DNA from: Forficula auricularia
Taxonomy: Eukaryota; Arthropoda; Insecta; Dermaptera; Forficulidae
Direction: 5' to 3'
Length of the DNA: 64,000 nt
Assembly: GCA_024734495.1 (NCBI GenBank)
Contig: JALMQS010000225.1
Location: 11,084,039 to 11,148,038 of the forward strand
The position numbers were made by a program, and so were the translations under genes. The notes beneath the pieces are model-generated. The model ran no database searches. It saw only the letters and a program-made list of their open reading frames with translations, and was not told the DNA's origin. Below, in pieces: positions 22,345 to 34,700 of the stretch (position 1 is the stretch's first letter; each line of letters opens with the position of its first letter).

Positions 22345-24040
22345 AATTTAGTATTTTCAAAAAGTTAAGTTTCAAAATAGGCGTTTCGTGGCCTCTGGAG
22401 CCCAAAAAGTGTACCAAAAGCCATTGCTCTTTGTATTTGTTTGTAAAGAGATAAATCTTAGAGATATAAAATTTATTATCGTCTTGAGATATCTCACTAT
22501 AGTTTAAGCTCAAAAATCACTCAATCAGAAAGAAGTTCCTCTTTACACTTACAGTGTTCTTAGATTTTTTCTATTTTCCTCAAAAAAGGCACTAACGATT
22601 TTTTTTCAATTTTCATTTTTTTTTATTTATTTATTTTTAATGGTCTTCGGGAACTATAGCGCATTTTTGCCATTTAGTGTTCGTGTGTGTAGGGAAGTGT
22701 GTCTAAATTAGTGTAGGAATCAGATTATAGCCGGCCAAATACCATATATGCAGTGAGTCAGATTGAATCCGCGCTATCTTCATTAGAAGGCATCCTCTAT
22801 AACCGAGTGGTTACTCGGCCAACGTGACCCCCATTTTTATTTTCTTTGTTATCTGTAATTTTCATAAAAATTGTGTGCCTATCTGTAAAAAAGAATAGAT
22901 CTACCTGTAAAAAAAATAGACTATTGGCCTATCAACAAATAAAAATATGTTTAGATTTTAATAAAAAAAATATTGTACTTAATAAAATTTTATTCACACA
23001 TGATATCAAAATAAGTTTCGTATTGTATATGAACAGTTTTAAAATTCTAATCACATTTCAAGTTGACTTTGCCAGAGTCTCTCGTGAACTGATTTTCATG
23101 GTTCAATGGAATTTTTTAGTAACTCAAGAAGGGGCTAGTTTTCAAATGTTTGTTATTAAAGAAATATATTAATAAGTGAGCTTTTAAAGACAGTCTATCT
23201 ATTTCGCCGCCTAAGCATACGATGTTGCACCCTTGAAAATTTTCCACTGAACATATTCAAATAAAACAATCAAAATTCTTAAATATATCATATAAATAAT
23301 TAACGAATTATTACCAACAAATATCTGTATTGGAAAAAAACTTTTTGAAATTTTTGATTCTTCCTCCCATTTTGGGGAGTTGGTTTAATTTTTACGCATC
23401 TACTCTTCTAGGCGTTCACAGATTAAGAGTACAAAATTTGGTTCAGGTCCAAAGGCTTAAAATTTGAATTTTTGCCCTCCTCTCCATTTTGTAAGGAAAA
23501 TTTCAGCTCGGTCGTATAATAAAAAGCGAATTTATTCGGAAATAAATTTGAAACCAGAAAAACATTATACGAACTTTGCGACTTAAATAAAAGCTTGTAA
23601 TTATAAACGTATTATAATTAACCAGGGATAAGCGAGTCAAGAATAGGGACATAAACATAAAAAATGATTCCCATAAAATTTTTAAAAATAAAAAAAAAAT
23701 ATATCTTTTATGCTGATTTTCTTCTCTGTAAAAATAAGCCTGTGAGTGGAAGAATCCTTCGAATATTTTGGGCGCTTGGACTGATTGATGTTCTATCAGA
23801 AAAGAAAACAGGGCTGATAAAGAAAAGAAAATATTTCCAGGTAAAAGATCAGTTGCAAGAAAAATATTTCATAGTTTGGTATTAATGTTTCTTTTCAAAG
23901 GAGGAGCATCGTCTTGGGTTCGTGATTGCCAGCCCAAGGATTTTTGTATATAATATATCTTTTTGCTTAAATTATTTTATTTATTATATTATTTAATCGG
24001 ACATTGAAATATATTAAATTATAATGTAAAAAGATAGTAC
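22345..24040. other. no gene seen
   Basis: Small open frames (22846-23172, 23664-23885) have no recognisable motif and the base composition of their surroundings. I treat them as chance. Confidence 0.5.
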
Positions 24041-24047
24041 GCTAGAG

Positions 24048-25594
24048 CAGTATTTTTCTAACTTTTCATATAAATTTAACCATAGTGTCTAACCCTTTGA
24101 GGTAGACAAATTTATATAATGACATTTCGTAAAGAAGAGTGTAAATTGAATCAATTTCAAAAAGAAAATATGAGTGAAATGTCTAAAATCAATAGTTTAC
24201 GAGATATTCCAATATTGTAGAGTGAATGAACTTGAATCAATAAGAAAATGTGTCTCTGATCGAGTCACTTCTTCCCGATATTCAGACCAAAAAAATTATA
24301 AATGAGAATGAAAACGATCTTATTTTATCGATTTCATCTATTTGAAGGTTCACAGTATCTTTATTATATAAGAAAATAGCATTTTGATTAAGAACTTGTA
24401 GTTTAAAAGAAATTGTATGAAATAATTCAATTTCTTCTCTCAGGGAGCGAATCAACTAGAAATGCCAAAGATTTTTATTTTTTTTTCTCATTAGATATTT
24501 ATTCAAATATATTGAAATTTCATATCTGTTTGTTATTTTCATTTATCTTTTATATAAAATAATTATTATTAGGAAATTATTATTTTAAAGAATTGTTTAT
24601 TTGAAGTTCAATTTAAAAAAAAAAACGCTAATAACTCTGTTGAAATAATTTTTAAAAATATAAAATTAATTAGATTATAAAACAATTAATTATTGATAAT
24701 TTAATTCAATTTTGAATGAAATCGATAAAGTACTTTTTGAGAAAATCGAGAAAAACCTGTAAAACTTTCAAAAGAGGATGTTTTTTTAAACAACGAGATA
24801 CCTTTGAAAAAAGTTAAAAAAGTCATATGAAACGAAACATTGACTTGTGACATGGAGGTGAATTTTAAAATGTTTCTAAAACGGCCTTTCATAGACGGTT
24901 TTCGACGTTATTGACGATTTTCTCAAAAAGTACTGAATCGATTTCGTTCAAAATGGAATTAAATTATTAATAATGATTTGTTTTATAATATTTATTAATT
25001 TCATATTTAAAAAAAAAAAATTGAACGGAGTTATATTAGCGTTTTTTCAAATTGGTCTTCAAATAAACTACCTTTTAAAATGCAAATTTCCTAATAAAAA
25101 TGATTTGCTATAAAAGATAAATAAAAATAACACACAGATATGAAATTTTAATAGATTTGAAGAAATATCTAATGAGGAAAAAAATAAAACTTTTTGGCAT
25201 TTCTAGTTGATTCGCTCCCGGAGAGAAGAAATTGAATCTTTTCATACAATTTCATTTAAACTACAAAATTCTTAATCAAAATGCTATTTTCTTGTATTAA
25301 AAAGTTACTATGAACCTCCAGATAGATTAAATCGATAAAATAAGATCAATTTCTTTTTCATTTGGTCTGCGATATAACAGTATCGCAGAGACACATTTAT
25401 TGATTCAAGTCCATTCACTCTACAATATTCGAATATCTTTTAACTGGTAAACTATTGATTTTGAGCATTTCCCTTATATGAACTTTTCTATTGGAAATTA
25501 AATCTTGTTTAATAAAGGTCATTATATAAATTTGTCTTCCTCAATGGGTTAGGCAGTAATGGTGAAATTTATGTGAAATGTTACATAAATAGTG
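24048..25594. mobile_element. 1.5-kb foldback element with hAT-like ends
   Basis: Two arms of about 750 bp are diverged inverted copies. Examples are AATAGCATTTTGATTAAGAA (24389) against its complement at 25267, and TTTTTGAGAAAATCG (24734) against 24917. The ends CAGTATTTTTCTAAC and GTTACATAAATAGTG resemble hAT termini, and flanks CTAGAG/CTAGGG may be a worn target duplication. No transposase is visible. Confidence 0.75.
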
Positions 25595-25619
25595 TTCTAG
25601 GGCCCTAGATTTTCTACAT

Positions 25620-26450
25620 ATTAAAAAACTCTAATGAAGAAACATTTTGATATATTAATTTCCTAAATAAAAGTTCATTATCTATAATTAGCTCCGATGT
25701 CTATTCAAGTAGCTACAGAAGATTAAATAATTTTTCTAAGAAAAGTAAACATTATTTAGAAAAAAAATGAATGATATTTGAAGGTGAAGGTGAATATTTT
25801 TACTGAAATCCGTATCATCAAACAAATTCCATATTTTTTGTTTCAAAAAATTATCTGGCCAACTAATTCATTGGGCTTGAATTTTTTATATTTTACATTT
25901 TAAAATCAACTGGTGTATGCACCACCCGATTTTCACTTGCAAACTTGTTTTATTTGAGATCATCCTACCAATTATCTGCTTTCAAATTAATCACAATATT
26001 TCAATCAAGTTAAAAAATAGATAACAAAGATCTTGGGAAACCTGTTGAGACTAGCGATTTTTAAAAATTTCTTCGGAATTTTTTTTTTAAGAGAAATAAA
26101 AACCACCCAACCATCAAGTAAAGTGGTACAAGGGCTATGTCCATTTTGACCAAAAGCTTGGATTTTTTTTAATAAAAAATAAAAACTACCACATCCTCCA
26201 AGAAAATAGATACAAGGAGTATGTCGATTTTGACCAGAAGAATGCCGAATAGTCGTTGGCTAATTGTTTTTACTCTGACACCTTTTAAGACTCGAATCTA
26301 AGTCTTATGGGCATCGAATACTATAAGATGGTATTAACCAAGGAAAATTAAATTTGATAGTTTTGGAAATAAAAGACTTCCAATGTTGAACCTCTGAAAG
26401 TGAATGTAGTACTTTGCTTACAACTGCTTAGCAATGAAAGTGAAATTAAA
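25620..26450. other. no gene seen
   Basis: A tandem pair is at 26090-26240 (AAAAACCACC..AAGTGGTACAAGGG and a second similar unit). Otherwise nothing is recognised. Confidence 0.4.
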
Positions 26451-26451
26451 T

Positions 26452-27184
26452 AAGCTGACGTGTTCTGATGTGGCCATCCACTTGACTTTACCATACAACC
26501 TGGCCCCTAAAATTGTAAAATTATTTATAATCATGTAGGGGGGGGGGTTAGTTTTTGCATTTTTATACTTCTGGAGTCCCACTAATTATGGTATGTATAC
26601 AAAATTTGGTTGAGTTTAGTAAATGGCCAAGATTTTCATTTTTTGACCCTACAACACCCCTCCCCCCCATTTTGGGCGGTTAGTTTTTTGCATTTTTAGA
26701 CTTCTGGGGTCCACTGATTATGTATACAAAATTTAGTTGAGTTTGCTCAAACTGGCCTAGATTTTTTATTTTTAACCCCCTCCACCCCCCTTGGGTCGAT
26801 ATGCACCAAAATCTAATCAGCTCTTAATCTCAACGGACCAAAACTGCGTATGAAATTTGGTTTCGATATTCAAACTAGTTTTTGAGCTACTTAGCTCGTC
26901 CACAAAAATTTGGTAACGCACAGACTAACGGACACCCAACCAGACAACCGAACAGACAGACTAACAGACATTTTGACAAAACAATTATTATCTCGAAAAA
27001 TATAATTTTTTCGATGTTCACTTATTAAAGCTTTTTTGTAGAGCGAAATGCCATGGTTTCGCTCAATTTTTTTAATCAAAATAGTTTCAGCCGTTTTTGA
27101 AATATTTTGAAAAAAAAAAAGGAAAAAACCCAGTTTTTTCATGCACGATTACAATACTTGACCATACCCTGTATGGTAAAGTAA
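26452..27184 (+). repeat. family C repeat
   Basis: The left end CTTTACCATACA and right end TGTATGGTAAAG are inverted. The interior has two or three direct copies of a unit with GTATACAAAATTTGGTTGAG, and a run GACAGACTAACAGACATTTT. No open frame of note. The ends suggest a non-autonomous DNA transposon. Confidence 0.75.
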
Positions 27185-27651
27185 AAATGAAATTCTTTGT
27201 AAAAGTGCATTAGTAAAATTGTTGCTGTAAGTGAAAATATTTTTAAGTGATAGGTCCCAAAGTTGATTTTAGATCATAATTCATTTTTAGAGTTCTGTTC
27301 ACAGGGTTTAGGAAATGTAAGTACCTAGTTGTGCTGGTTTAAATGTTTAACAAGTAATAACATTATCGTTCGACTGTGGCTCATATTATTTGAAAATCTC
27401 TCATATTTGTTTGATGGGATTGATGTAGGTATTCTACGTCAAAAATATGGCTCTCTAATTCAAGACAAATCTAATGAAACATTCCAACCCGAAATTCCTT
27501 TCCTGCTTCCATCTCTCCACAAAGTAAACACATTAATCAAGATCTACTTAATTGAAAAGATTTTGTTTTGTCGAGAGTAGCAGATTTGTTGATTCATAAA
27601 GAGAAATCAATGAGGTTGTCTCTACTTGATGCAAATATATAATTTATGTGT

Positions 27652-27695
27652 TTGAAACTATAATTTCGAAGGTTTGACTATTATCATCAGTCTTT
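27652..27695 (-). ncRNA. decayed hammerhead, family 3
   Basis: CTGATGA is intact. Stem II is poor, and stem III has a T-G wobble in place of C-G (GAAAT..GTT). Activity is doubtful. Confidence 0.45.
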
Positions 27696-27863
27696 TTAAT
27701 TAGAAATATTTGATTAGTTATTTCTCATGGCTTCAAATACCTGATTGGATTTAGATAAATTTCTGTGTTCAGTGAACTGCTTACTATTACGATAAAACGA
27801 ATTTTTCTAAATCTAATCGGGTATTTGAGATGATGAAATAACAAATTAAATATTTCCAATTAA

Positions 27864-27905
27864 AAAGACTAATGATGAAAGTCAAACTTTCGAAACTATA
27901 ATCTT
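27864..27905 (+). ncRNA. decayed hammerhead, family 3
   Basis: CTAATGA replaces CTGATGA. GAAAC-TATA-ATC follows, with the triplet also mutated. It is probably inactive. Confidence 0.5.
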
Positions 27906-28124
27906 AAACAAATACATTACAAGGCCTTTTAAAGAAAATGTGAGGCCCGTGACAACTAATATTTTTTTGAGGCCCTAAAATAAAAACAATTTTATTTTAC
28001 GATATATTTATTAAACTATAACAATTATTTATTTCATTTTGTGCTTAACACTAACAAATTAAGTTATTATGAGAGGCCCCTAAAATTGTGTGGCTATTTC
28101 CTTTATGAAAGTATCAAAATTAAA

Positions 28125-28380
28125 TATCGTCGCCTTAGAGTGTAAATCTGCTAGCTCACAACAAGAATATTTTACAGGACAGACAAAAAACAAACACAAT
28201 TTAATATTGTTGTTTAGGAAAGAAACTATTGTTCACATTTTTTTCTACAACTTACGATTGTATATTTAAGTAGCAGTTTTACTTGGACGATTCTGCATCT
28301 CTTTTTCTTTCGAACGGTATTAATATGTCATATATGATAAAAAAATGGATTTAGCAGGTTTACACTCTAAGGCGACGATA
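28125..28380. mobile_element. 256-bp MITE, copy 1
   Basis: TATCGTCGCCTTAGAGTGTA and its complement at 28361-28380 form long inverted ends. The inner ends CTGCTA/TAGCAG extend them. Confidence 0.8.
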
Positions 28381-28657
28381 TTTTGTAGTTTAAAATTTTT
28401 TTATCAATCAACCCATCATCATTCCAAATTTTTATTTTGCCAGGTGATTTCCAATAGGTAAGAAGTTATGGCCGTTTAAACATTTTCAAGAGAAAAAATT
28501 ATTTTGGTCGAAAATTTTTTTAATATTTTGAATTTATTGGACTTAAGGTCGTCAGAGCAATAAATATTTTAGGTAACTGTTACCTGTCTAAGCCCCCCTG
28601 ACCCAAGCTAGCTAATAGCCATACGTTCTAATCTAGTATAGTACACATATACAAAAT

Positions 28658-29383
28658 AAGCTGACGTGTTCTGATGTGGCCATCCAGTTGACTTTACCAT
28701 ACAACCTGGCCCCTTATATTTAATATTTAATAAAATTATTTATATTCATGTAGGGGGGTGGGGGTTAGTTTTTGCATTTTTAGACTCCTGGGGGCCCACT
28801 GATTATGTATACAAAATTTGGTTGAGTTTGGTACAAGAGCCTAGATTTTCATTTTCTTACCATACACCCCCCCCCCCCAGTTTGGGAGGTTAGTTTTTGC
28901 ATTTTTAGACTTCCGGGGGTCCACTGATTATGTATATAAAATTTGGTTGAGTTTGCTCAAATGGGCTCGATTTTTAATTTTTAACCCCCCTCCACCCCCC
29001 CTTAATTTTGGGTCGATATCCACCAAAATCTAATCAACTCTTAATCTCAATGGACCAAAAATACGTGTGAAATTTTGTTTCGATATTCAAACTAGATTTT
29101 GAGCTATCTCGTCCACAAAAATTTGGTAACGCACAGACTAACGAACACCCAACCAGACAGACTAACTAACAGACATTTTGAAAAAACAATTATCTCGAAA
29201 AATATTATTTTTTCGATGTTCACTTATTAGAGCTTTTTTGTAGACCGAAAAGCCATGGTTTCGCTCAATTTTTTTAATCAAAATAGTTTCAGCCGTTTTT
29301 GAGATATTTCGAAAAAAAAGAAGGAAAAAAAAAACACTTTTTTCATGCACGATTACAATACTTGATCATACCCTGTATGGTTG
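28658..29383 (+). repeat. family C repeat
   Basis: It is colinear with 26452-27184, with the same AAGCTGACGTGTTCTGATG start and CATACCCTGTATGGT end. Confidence 0.75.
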
Positions 29384-29389
29384 ATACTA

Positions 29390-30820
29390 TGACGTAGATC
29401 TCGAGTTGCTGGGATCTTTTCTGTGTTTTGAAAGAAAGCTTTCAAACCTATGTAACATGAAAACAGATAAGTAGATATGATTTTTTGATTTACCCCATTT
29501 TAGTAGAAAGTAGACCCATTCAACCAATTCAAGTTTTGAATCTCACGAAACATCGTTTGGTTTCAGTGGTCGTTGAAGCATCGAAATCAGCTACTACGTC
29601 TAGACAAATTTCAGCGTAATTCATCTGAAATAATCAGTTATATAAAAAAACATGTTCAAGGACATGAGAGTTCTTATAAGGCTTATGTATCAGTATCAGG
29701 TCTCTCTCTAAATGTTATTATATTTGAATGAGGGTAATATTTCTTAAATACAAAAATAAAATCTTCATTTTTAATTAAAAATTATTTAATATTTGTATTT
29801 TTCTATGTTTATATTTAACATTAGGTTTCACATAAATTCTGATGAGTTTTTTATTGCACTTTTAATAGTCAACGAATTATCTTTGAGATAAAATATTTGC
29901 AAAAAAAAATAAAATAAGTCGGAGAATAATACTATTAATACATTCAATTTTTTTATATATTTAAGATTATGAATATTAATTACGACAACTTACAAAATAC
30001 AAAAATAATTAAATTAATATTTACGAAGGGTAAAAATATATATTTATATACGTTACAAGTTTAGAAATTGGCAAGGGTCGCGAATTTAAAAAGAAAAAAT
30101 TATTAATCTATATATTTATATATTTTTAATATAGGTTGTTCCCTAATCATTGGATAATCAATTAAATAAAACAACCAAGAACATATTATATATTTATATT
30201 CTCCTTAAATTATTGTTTATTTGTAAAAAATTGTGGTAAAAATCTCTAAACTTAATAGATAATCACAGAATTCTCAATGTAATATTACAACAATAATAAA
30301 AGAGTTAACAAAGTAAAATTTAATGAGTAAATAATTTGGCTTAGGGCTACAAAAGCCGTAAAGCAAAAAAAAAAAAAAAGAGTAAATAATTTATAATATT
30401 GATAAAGTTAATAAATTCTTTCACTATTAAATATTTTTTTTGCTATTAATTTAATTAGCTCAAAAATATTCTTAGATATTTTAATTAAAAATCATTTTTC
30501 TTTAGGAAGAATATAAAATATTATATTATTTTATTTTAAAAAGTGCAAATTATTAAAAAAAAAAAAAAAAATATTATAAAAATAAAATAATCTGGTACAA
30601 ATATCAAGATTTTTTGTAAACTAATACAGTTAAAGACACCATTATATTCCCGATTTATAGAAATCATTGAAGTTATTTTTTAAAAAAGAGCGAAAAATAA
30701 TACATTATATATACATTCATTTTGTCTTAAATTTTATTTTCTATAAATATAAAAACTATTCGTCTTTAATTAGAGGGCACAAATTATTTTTGTTCTTGAT
30801 AATATTTTATTTTAAATTGT
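29390..30820. other. AT-rich intergenic DNA downstream of PDHA
   Basis: Only A/T-rich low-complexity sequence is seen, including an A run at 30366-30379. This would hold the 3' UTR and terminator of PDHA, which I cannot delimit beyond the AATAAA noted for the last exon. Confidence 0.5.
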
Positions 30821-30822
30821 TA

Positions 30823-31011
30823 TCAAAGATTTTGTGCTTTTCCAAGACGTTTATGTTGTAGAGGGGACCAAGGAAGAATGTTGCGAATAGTTAATGACTG
30901 GTCATAATTGCAATAAACATCAGCTGAAAGTTCATCAAGGCCTATTTCTTTATCGGATTTTGATTTTTTGGTAGCCTCATCAACACTTGTTCGTATCTCC
31001 GTTTCCAATTT
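30823..31011 (-). CDS. PDHA: PDHA last exon and stop
   Basis: After a TTTTACAG acceptor, 62 codons and a TGA encode the E1 alpha C-terminus, with [28 protein letters not shown] and a final [10 protein letters not shown]. The joint with the previous exon reads VEDLK|KLETEI in frame. A possible AATAAA polyadenylation signal lies at 30806-30811 on the minus strand, about 12 nt after the stop. Confidence 0.93.
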   Translation of the reverse strand, partial: KLETEIRTSVDEATKKSKSDKEIGLDELSADVYCNYDQSLTIRNILPWSPLQHKRLGKAQNL

Positions 31012-31714
31012 CTGTAAAAAAAAAACACACATAGTTAAAAGAAGAGATAATTAAAGTATTAATTGAAAAGTTTTTGTTTTGTCGAGAGTACCAGAGTTGT
31101 TGATTCACAAAGAGAAACAAAGAGGTTGTCCTCTGCTTGATGCAAATAAACATACATACATATTCTTTGATAAGGGAGAATGGTGTAGGTTCTTGGTGAA
31201 ACATATTAAATAAAGTAAAGAAAATTTTTTGAAAAATGTTTTTGTGTGGAACTTTTTCAAAAAAAATTTTAAATATAAAATACTAGGTAGGTTTCACATA
31301 AATACCATAAAAGATCGGATGCTTGTTTAGCACGACTCAATATATATTTCGGGGTATAAGCCCATCTTCAGGAGTTCACAAAGGACACTGTTATATATAA
31401 ACAAGCATCCAATCTTTTATTTATGTGAAACCTACCTAGTATTTTATATTTAAAAAAAATTTTGAAAAAGTTTCACAAAAACATTTTTCAAAAATTTTTC
31501 TTTACTTTATACACATATATCGAAATTATATATCTGTATATATATATTATTTATTTGTTTGAGACTATAGTTTCGAAGACTTGGTCTTCATCATCAGTAT
31601 TTTTTTAATTATAAATATTATTCATGGAGTCAATACCGTATGGATATTGAAAATTTTCGATCTTTACTTAGCTAGGAGCCAGTTAAAATTCGAAACTATA
31701 GTCTCAAACAAATA

Positions 31715-31749
<35 letters not shown>

Positions 31750-34700
31750 CGATATATATGTGTATATGTTTATTTGCATCAGGAAGAGGACAACCTCTTT
31801 GTTTCTCTTTGTGAATTATAGTATTGCCTAAAAATTAAAATAGAATTAATATAATAGATTTCAAAAGTACAGCCATAAGTATGTGTGTAATAGCAATGGT
31901 GAATTATCACTTTAGAATTAAAAAGAAAGAAAACTAAAAGTAATGTAATAGAAAACGTAGTAAAAGGAATATGATAAGGGATAACTGTAACCCGGGAGAA
32001 CTCGCTGAGAGATTTTCTCTCACCATCATACTTTGTTTTCTCCCAGCTCTCTGATTAGATAAGAGCGAGGTTGAGTTCTCCTGTAGCTGTGGGTAGGAGT
32101 GTAAGGCAGGGGAAGACGAGATCTAATTATTGATAACTCATAATTAGAGACCGGATTCCTATGCAATTGCATATTTTGTTTGCGGCCACATACGACCCAG
32201 GGATCAATTATCTATCCGAATCAAGCATCTAGGATACTGTAGGTTAAATTTTATACTGCATTGTTTTGCATAGTTGAGTAATATTGCATAAAATTGCATA
32301 TTTGAAGGATTTTTTATCAAATATTGCATATTTCGCGCCAAATACAGACTTTTAAAAAGAAAAGCTTGTTAAAATAAAAAATAAAAGCTATACAATCGTG
32401 TCTGTTAAATAAAACTACCCCCACCACCGTATTTTTACATTCACATTTTTTGAAAAATTATATTTATTATGTTGATTTTATTCAAGAACACCTATTATTT
32501 CTTTGAGTTTAAAGATTTTTTAATATATTAAATATAATGAGAATTGTGTGCAATTTTTTACGAAATAAAAGTGCATATTTGACACTTGGTCTTTAAAGAT
32601 TTGTTTAACATTTTATTTCTTTCATAGGACTCCTTCAAATATACTATTATGGTCTTTTTGTCTTCAATTTTAATTTTTTTAGTGCATAAAAAAATGTATT
32701 TTTCCATCTTTTACTGCATATCTTTGCATATTTCAACTATTCTGCATATTACTTACATATTTCAGAATTTTTAACTGCATATTTTGGCAGTTTTTACTGC
32801 ATAAAAATCCGGTCTCTACTCATAATCATAAAGTAATGTCCTTATTGATAAAAGGTTTCTTGTTTTTTACATGCTATATATAGAATAAATACGAGCATTT
32901 TTATTTACATTCAAGTATAATTTTTTTTTAATTTCAATATAATTGTTTATTTGAAAATTATTACCATAATTTGTTTTTTTCCATTAAACTTACATTTTTC
33001 TTTCATTTTAGGAACTGTTGCAATAAGACTCTTATTACCCATTTTTTCATTTTAATTAAAATTTTAGAATTTTATTTGAATCATTTTATCTTTTTTGGGA
33101 ATAAAAGTATTAAGCCAAACGAAAAATGGTGATATAAAACGAATGTAAAGTAATTGGGCACCGTGAGAAAAATTCTAACTAGCGAATTCTCTCGGGTTAA
33201 GAAAAAAAAAATTATCTTTTCTAATCTAGTTGGCCAGATTTATTTTTTTCAAAATGATGAGAATTGAGGTTCAAAAAATATTAATTGAAATACCGACTGT
33301 TTTATTTACATAATTACATTATTAAGATGGAATCATAGGAAGTTGGACCAAAAAAAATAAATTAAAAACAGAGTTTTCTAGCATATTGAATGAGAAATCT
33401 CTGTTTTTAATTTAATTTCTCATTCAATATGCTAGAAAACTCTGTTTTTAATTTAATTTTTTTGGTCCAACTTCCTACGATTGCATCTCAATAATTAATG
33501 AAAATGAGTGGCGTAACTAAGGTCACCTGCGTCCATCGAAAAAACCTTAAGAAGTTCCCCGAAACTCATTTATTTTAAAATATTAAACTCTTATTTAAAT
33601 GAGTATTTTATAAAGATAAGAAAAAATAATATTTCGATAACATGTCTCAGAAAAAAAATATTTTTGCAACCTTCATAATGGGATAAGATTTTACTAAGGG
33701 TACCCCCAAGTCCAACTCCATGGGTGCTTCAATAAACCAAAACCATTATATTTAAAAATATTGGCTTGTTTACACCATAGGGGTTGCGGATGGTGAAATT
33801 ACGCCTCTGATAGTATGCATTTTTTTATTGACCATTTTTTATATTAAGGTAGTTGTTTCGTGACAATACTAGCAAAAAGTTAATGCTAGAGTATATAGAA
33901 CAGACAATAAGGATTCATAATTCATAAGCCCAAAACTTTTTGCTGTTTATGTACCAATCCCGTGCTCGTTTGACAAATCTGGCACCATTGTAAGAGATTG
34001 AATATTTTTATATTAAAATGACAGATAAAATACATTTTAAATTTCTATAAAAATCGTTTTGTTATTTTTTAACAAATGTAATCAACGCCTACGTTAAACC
34101 TTATGAAAATTATAATTTTGAAAATATCTAGCGCATGCGCGCTTTATATATCTTTCGCTGGTTAAATAAATGCGCTGTTGCCAAATTGTTTTTAGTGTAA
34201 ATTTTTTTATACATTTTTCATTATTTATTCATTATTATCTCAGAAACTGTGTTGTAACTATGAATCAAAATTGTCTTAACATATGTACTGGTTTTTGTTT
34301 AATGTTGGTTTAGTTTTTTATAAAAATGGTAAGAAGGGTTTCTTAATTATAATTAAATAATTAAATATGTATGTAAATTTTCCGATATCCCGTATAGTGC
34401 AATGTGTAAGAGTCTGAAAAACTCTATTTTTGAAATTTAATCTCTCCGGAACTGTATTGTTCATAAATTTCATTTTGCCACCAGTCGATGCAGAAGTATT
34501 TAAATAATAATCTGTCTAAATTTCAAAAAAATCCTAAGAAAACCCAATTGGCGGAACAACTAGCTTAAGCCAGTCTGCAAAAATGAGTGGTAAGAATAGA
34601 AAATTAAAATCATAATTCGCTTAAATGGATGGATCTACCAAATTTAATCTTTAAGCTTCTCATATTTAGTCTATGAAGCTCATTGAAGATTCATTGTTAT

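Larger units (their letters stand above)
21936..22345. mobile_element. foldback with two head-to-head hammerheads (family 6)
   Basis: The terminal inverted repeats begin TTTCAGG and GGTGCAAAGACGAAATAA on the left and end in their diverged complement before GAAATTAAAT. The arms also share AAATGTTTTCATT and GGCAGGGCAATTT. Both arms hold an intact hammerhead core. Confidence 0.8.
27590..27910. mobile_element. foldback with two decayed hammerheads (family 3)
   Basis: Arms around TTTGAAACTATAATTTCGAA (27651) and its complement (27888) enclose diverged sequence. The minus motif keeps CTGATGA (27690-27684) but has GAAATTATAGTT. The plus motif has CTAATGA at 27869-27875, which changes an invariant G. 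The motif TTGTCTCTACTTGATGC left of it is shared with other family 3 copies. Confidence 0.65.

Noticed and set aside
22846..23172. 108-codon open frame
   Set aside because: Composition equals the AT-rich background, with no motif, splice context or repeat-protein similarity.
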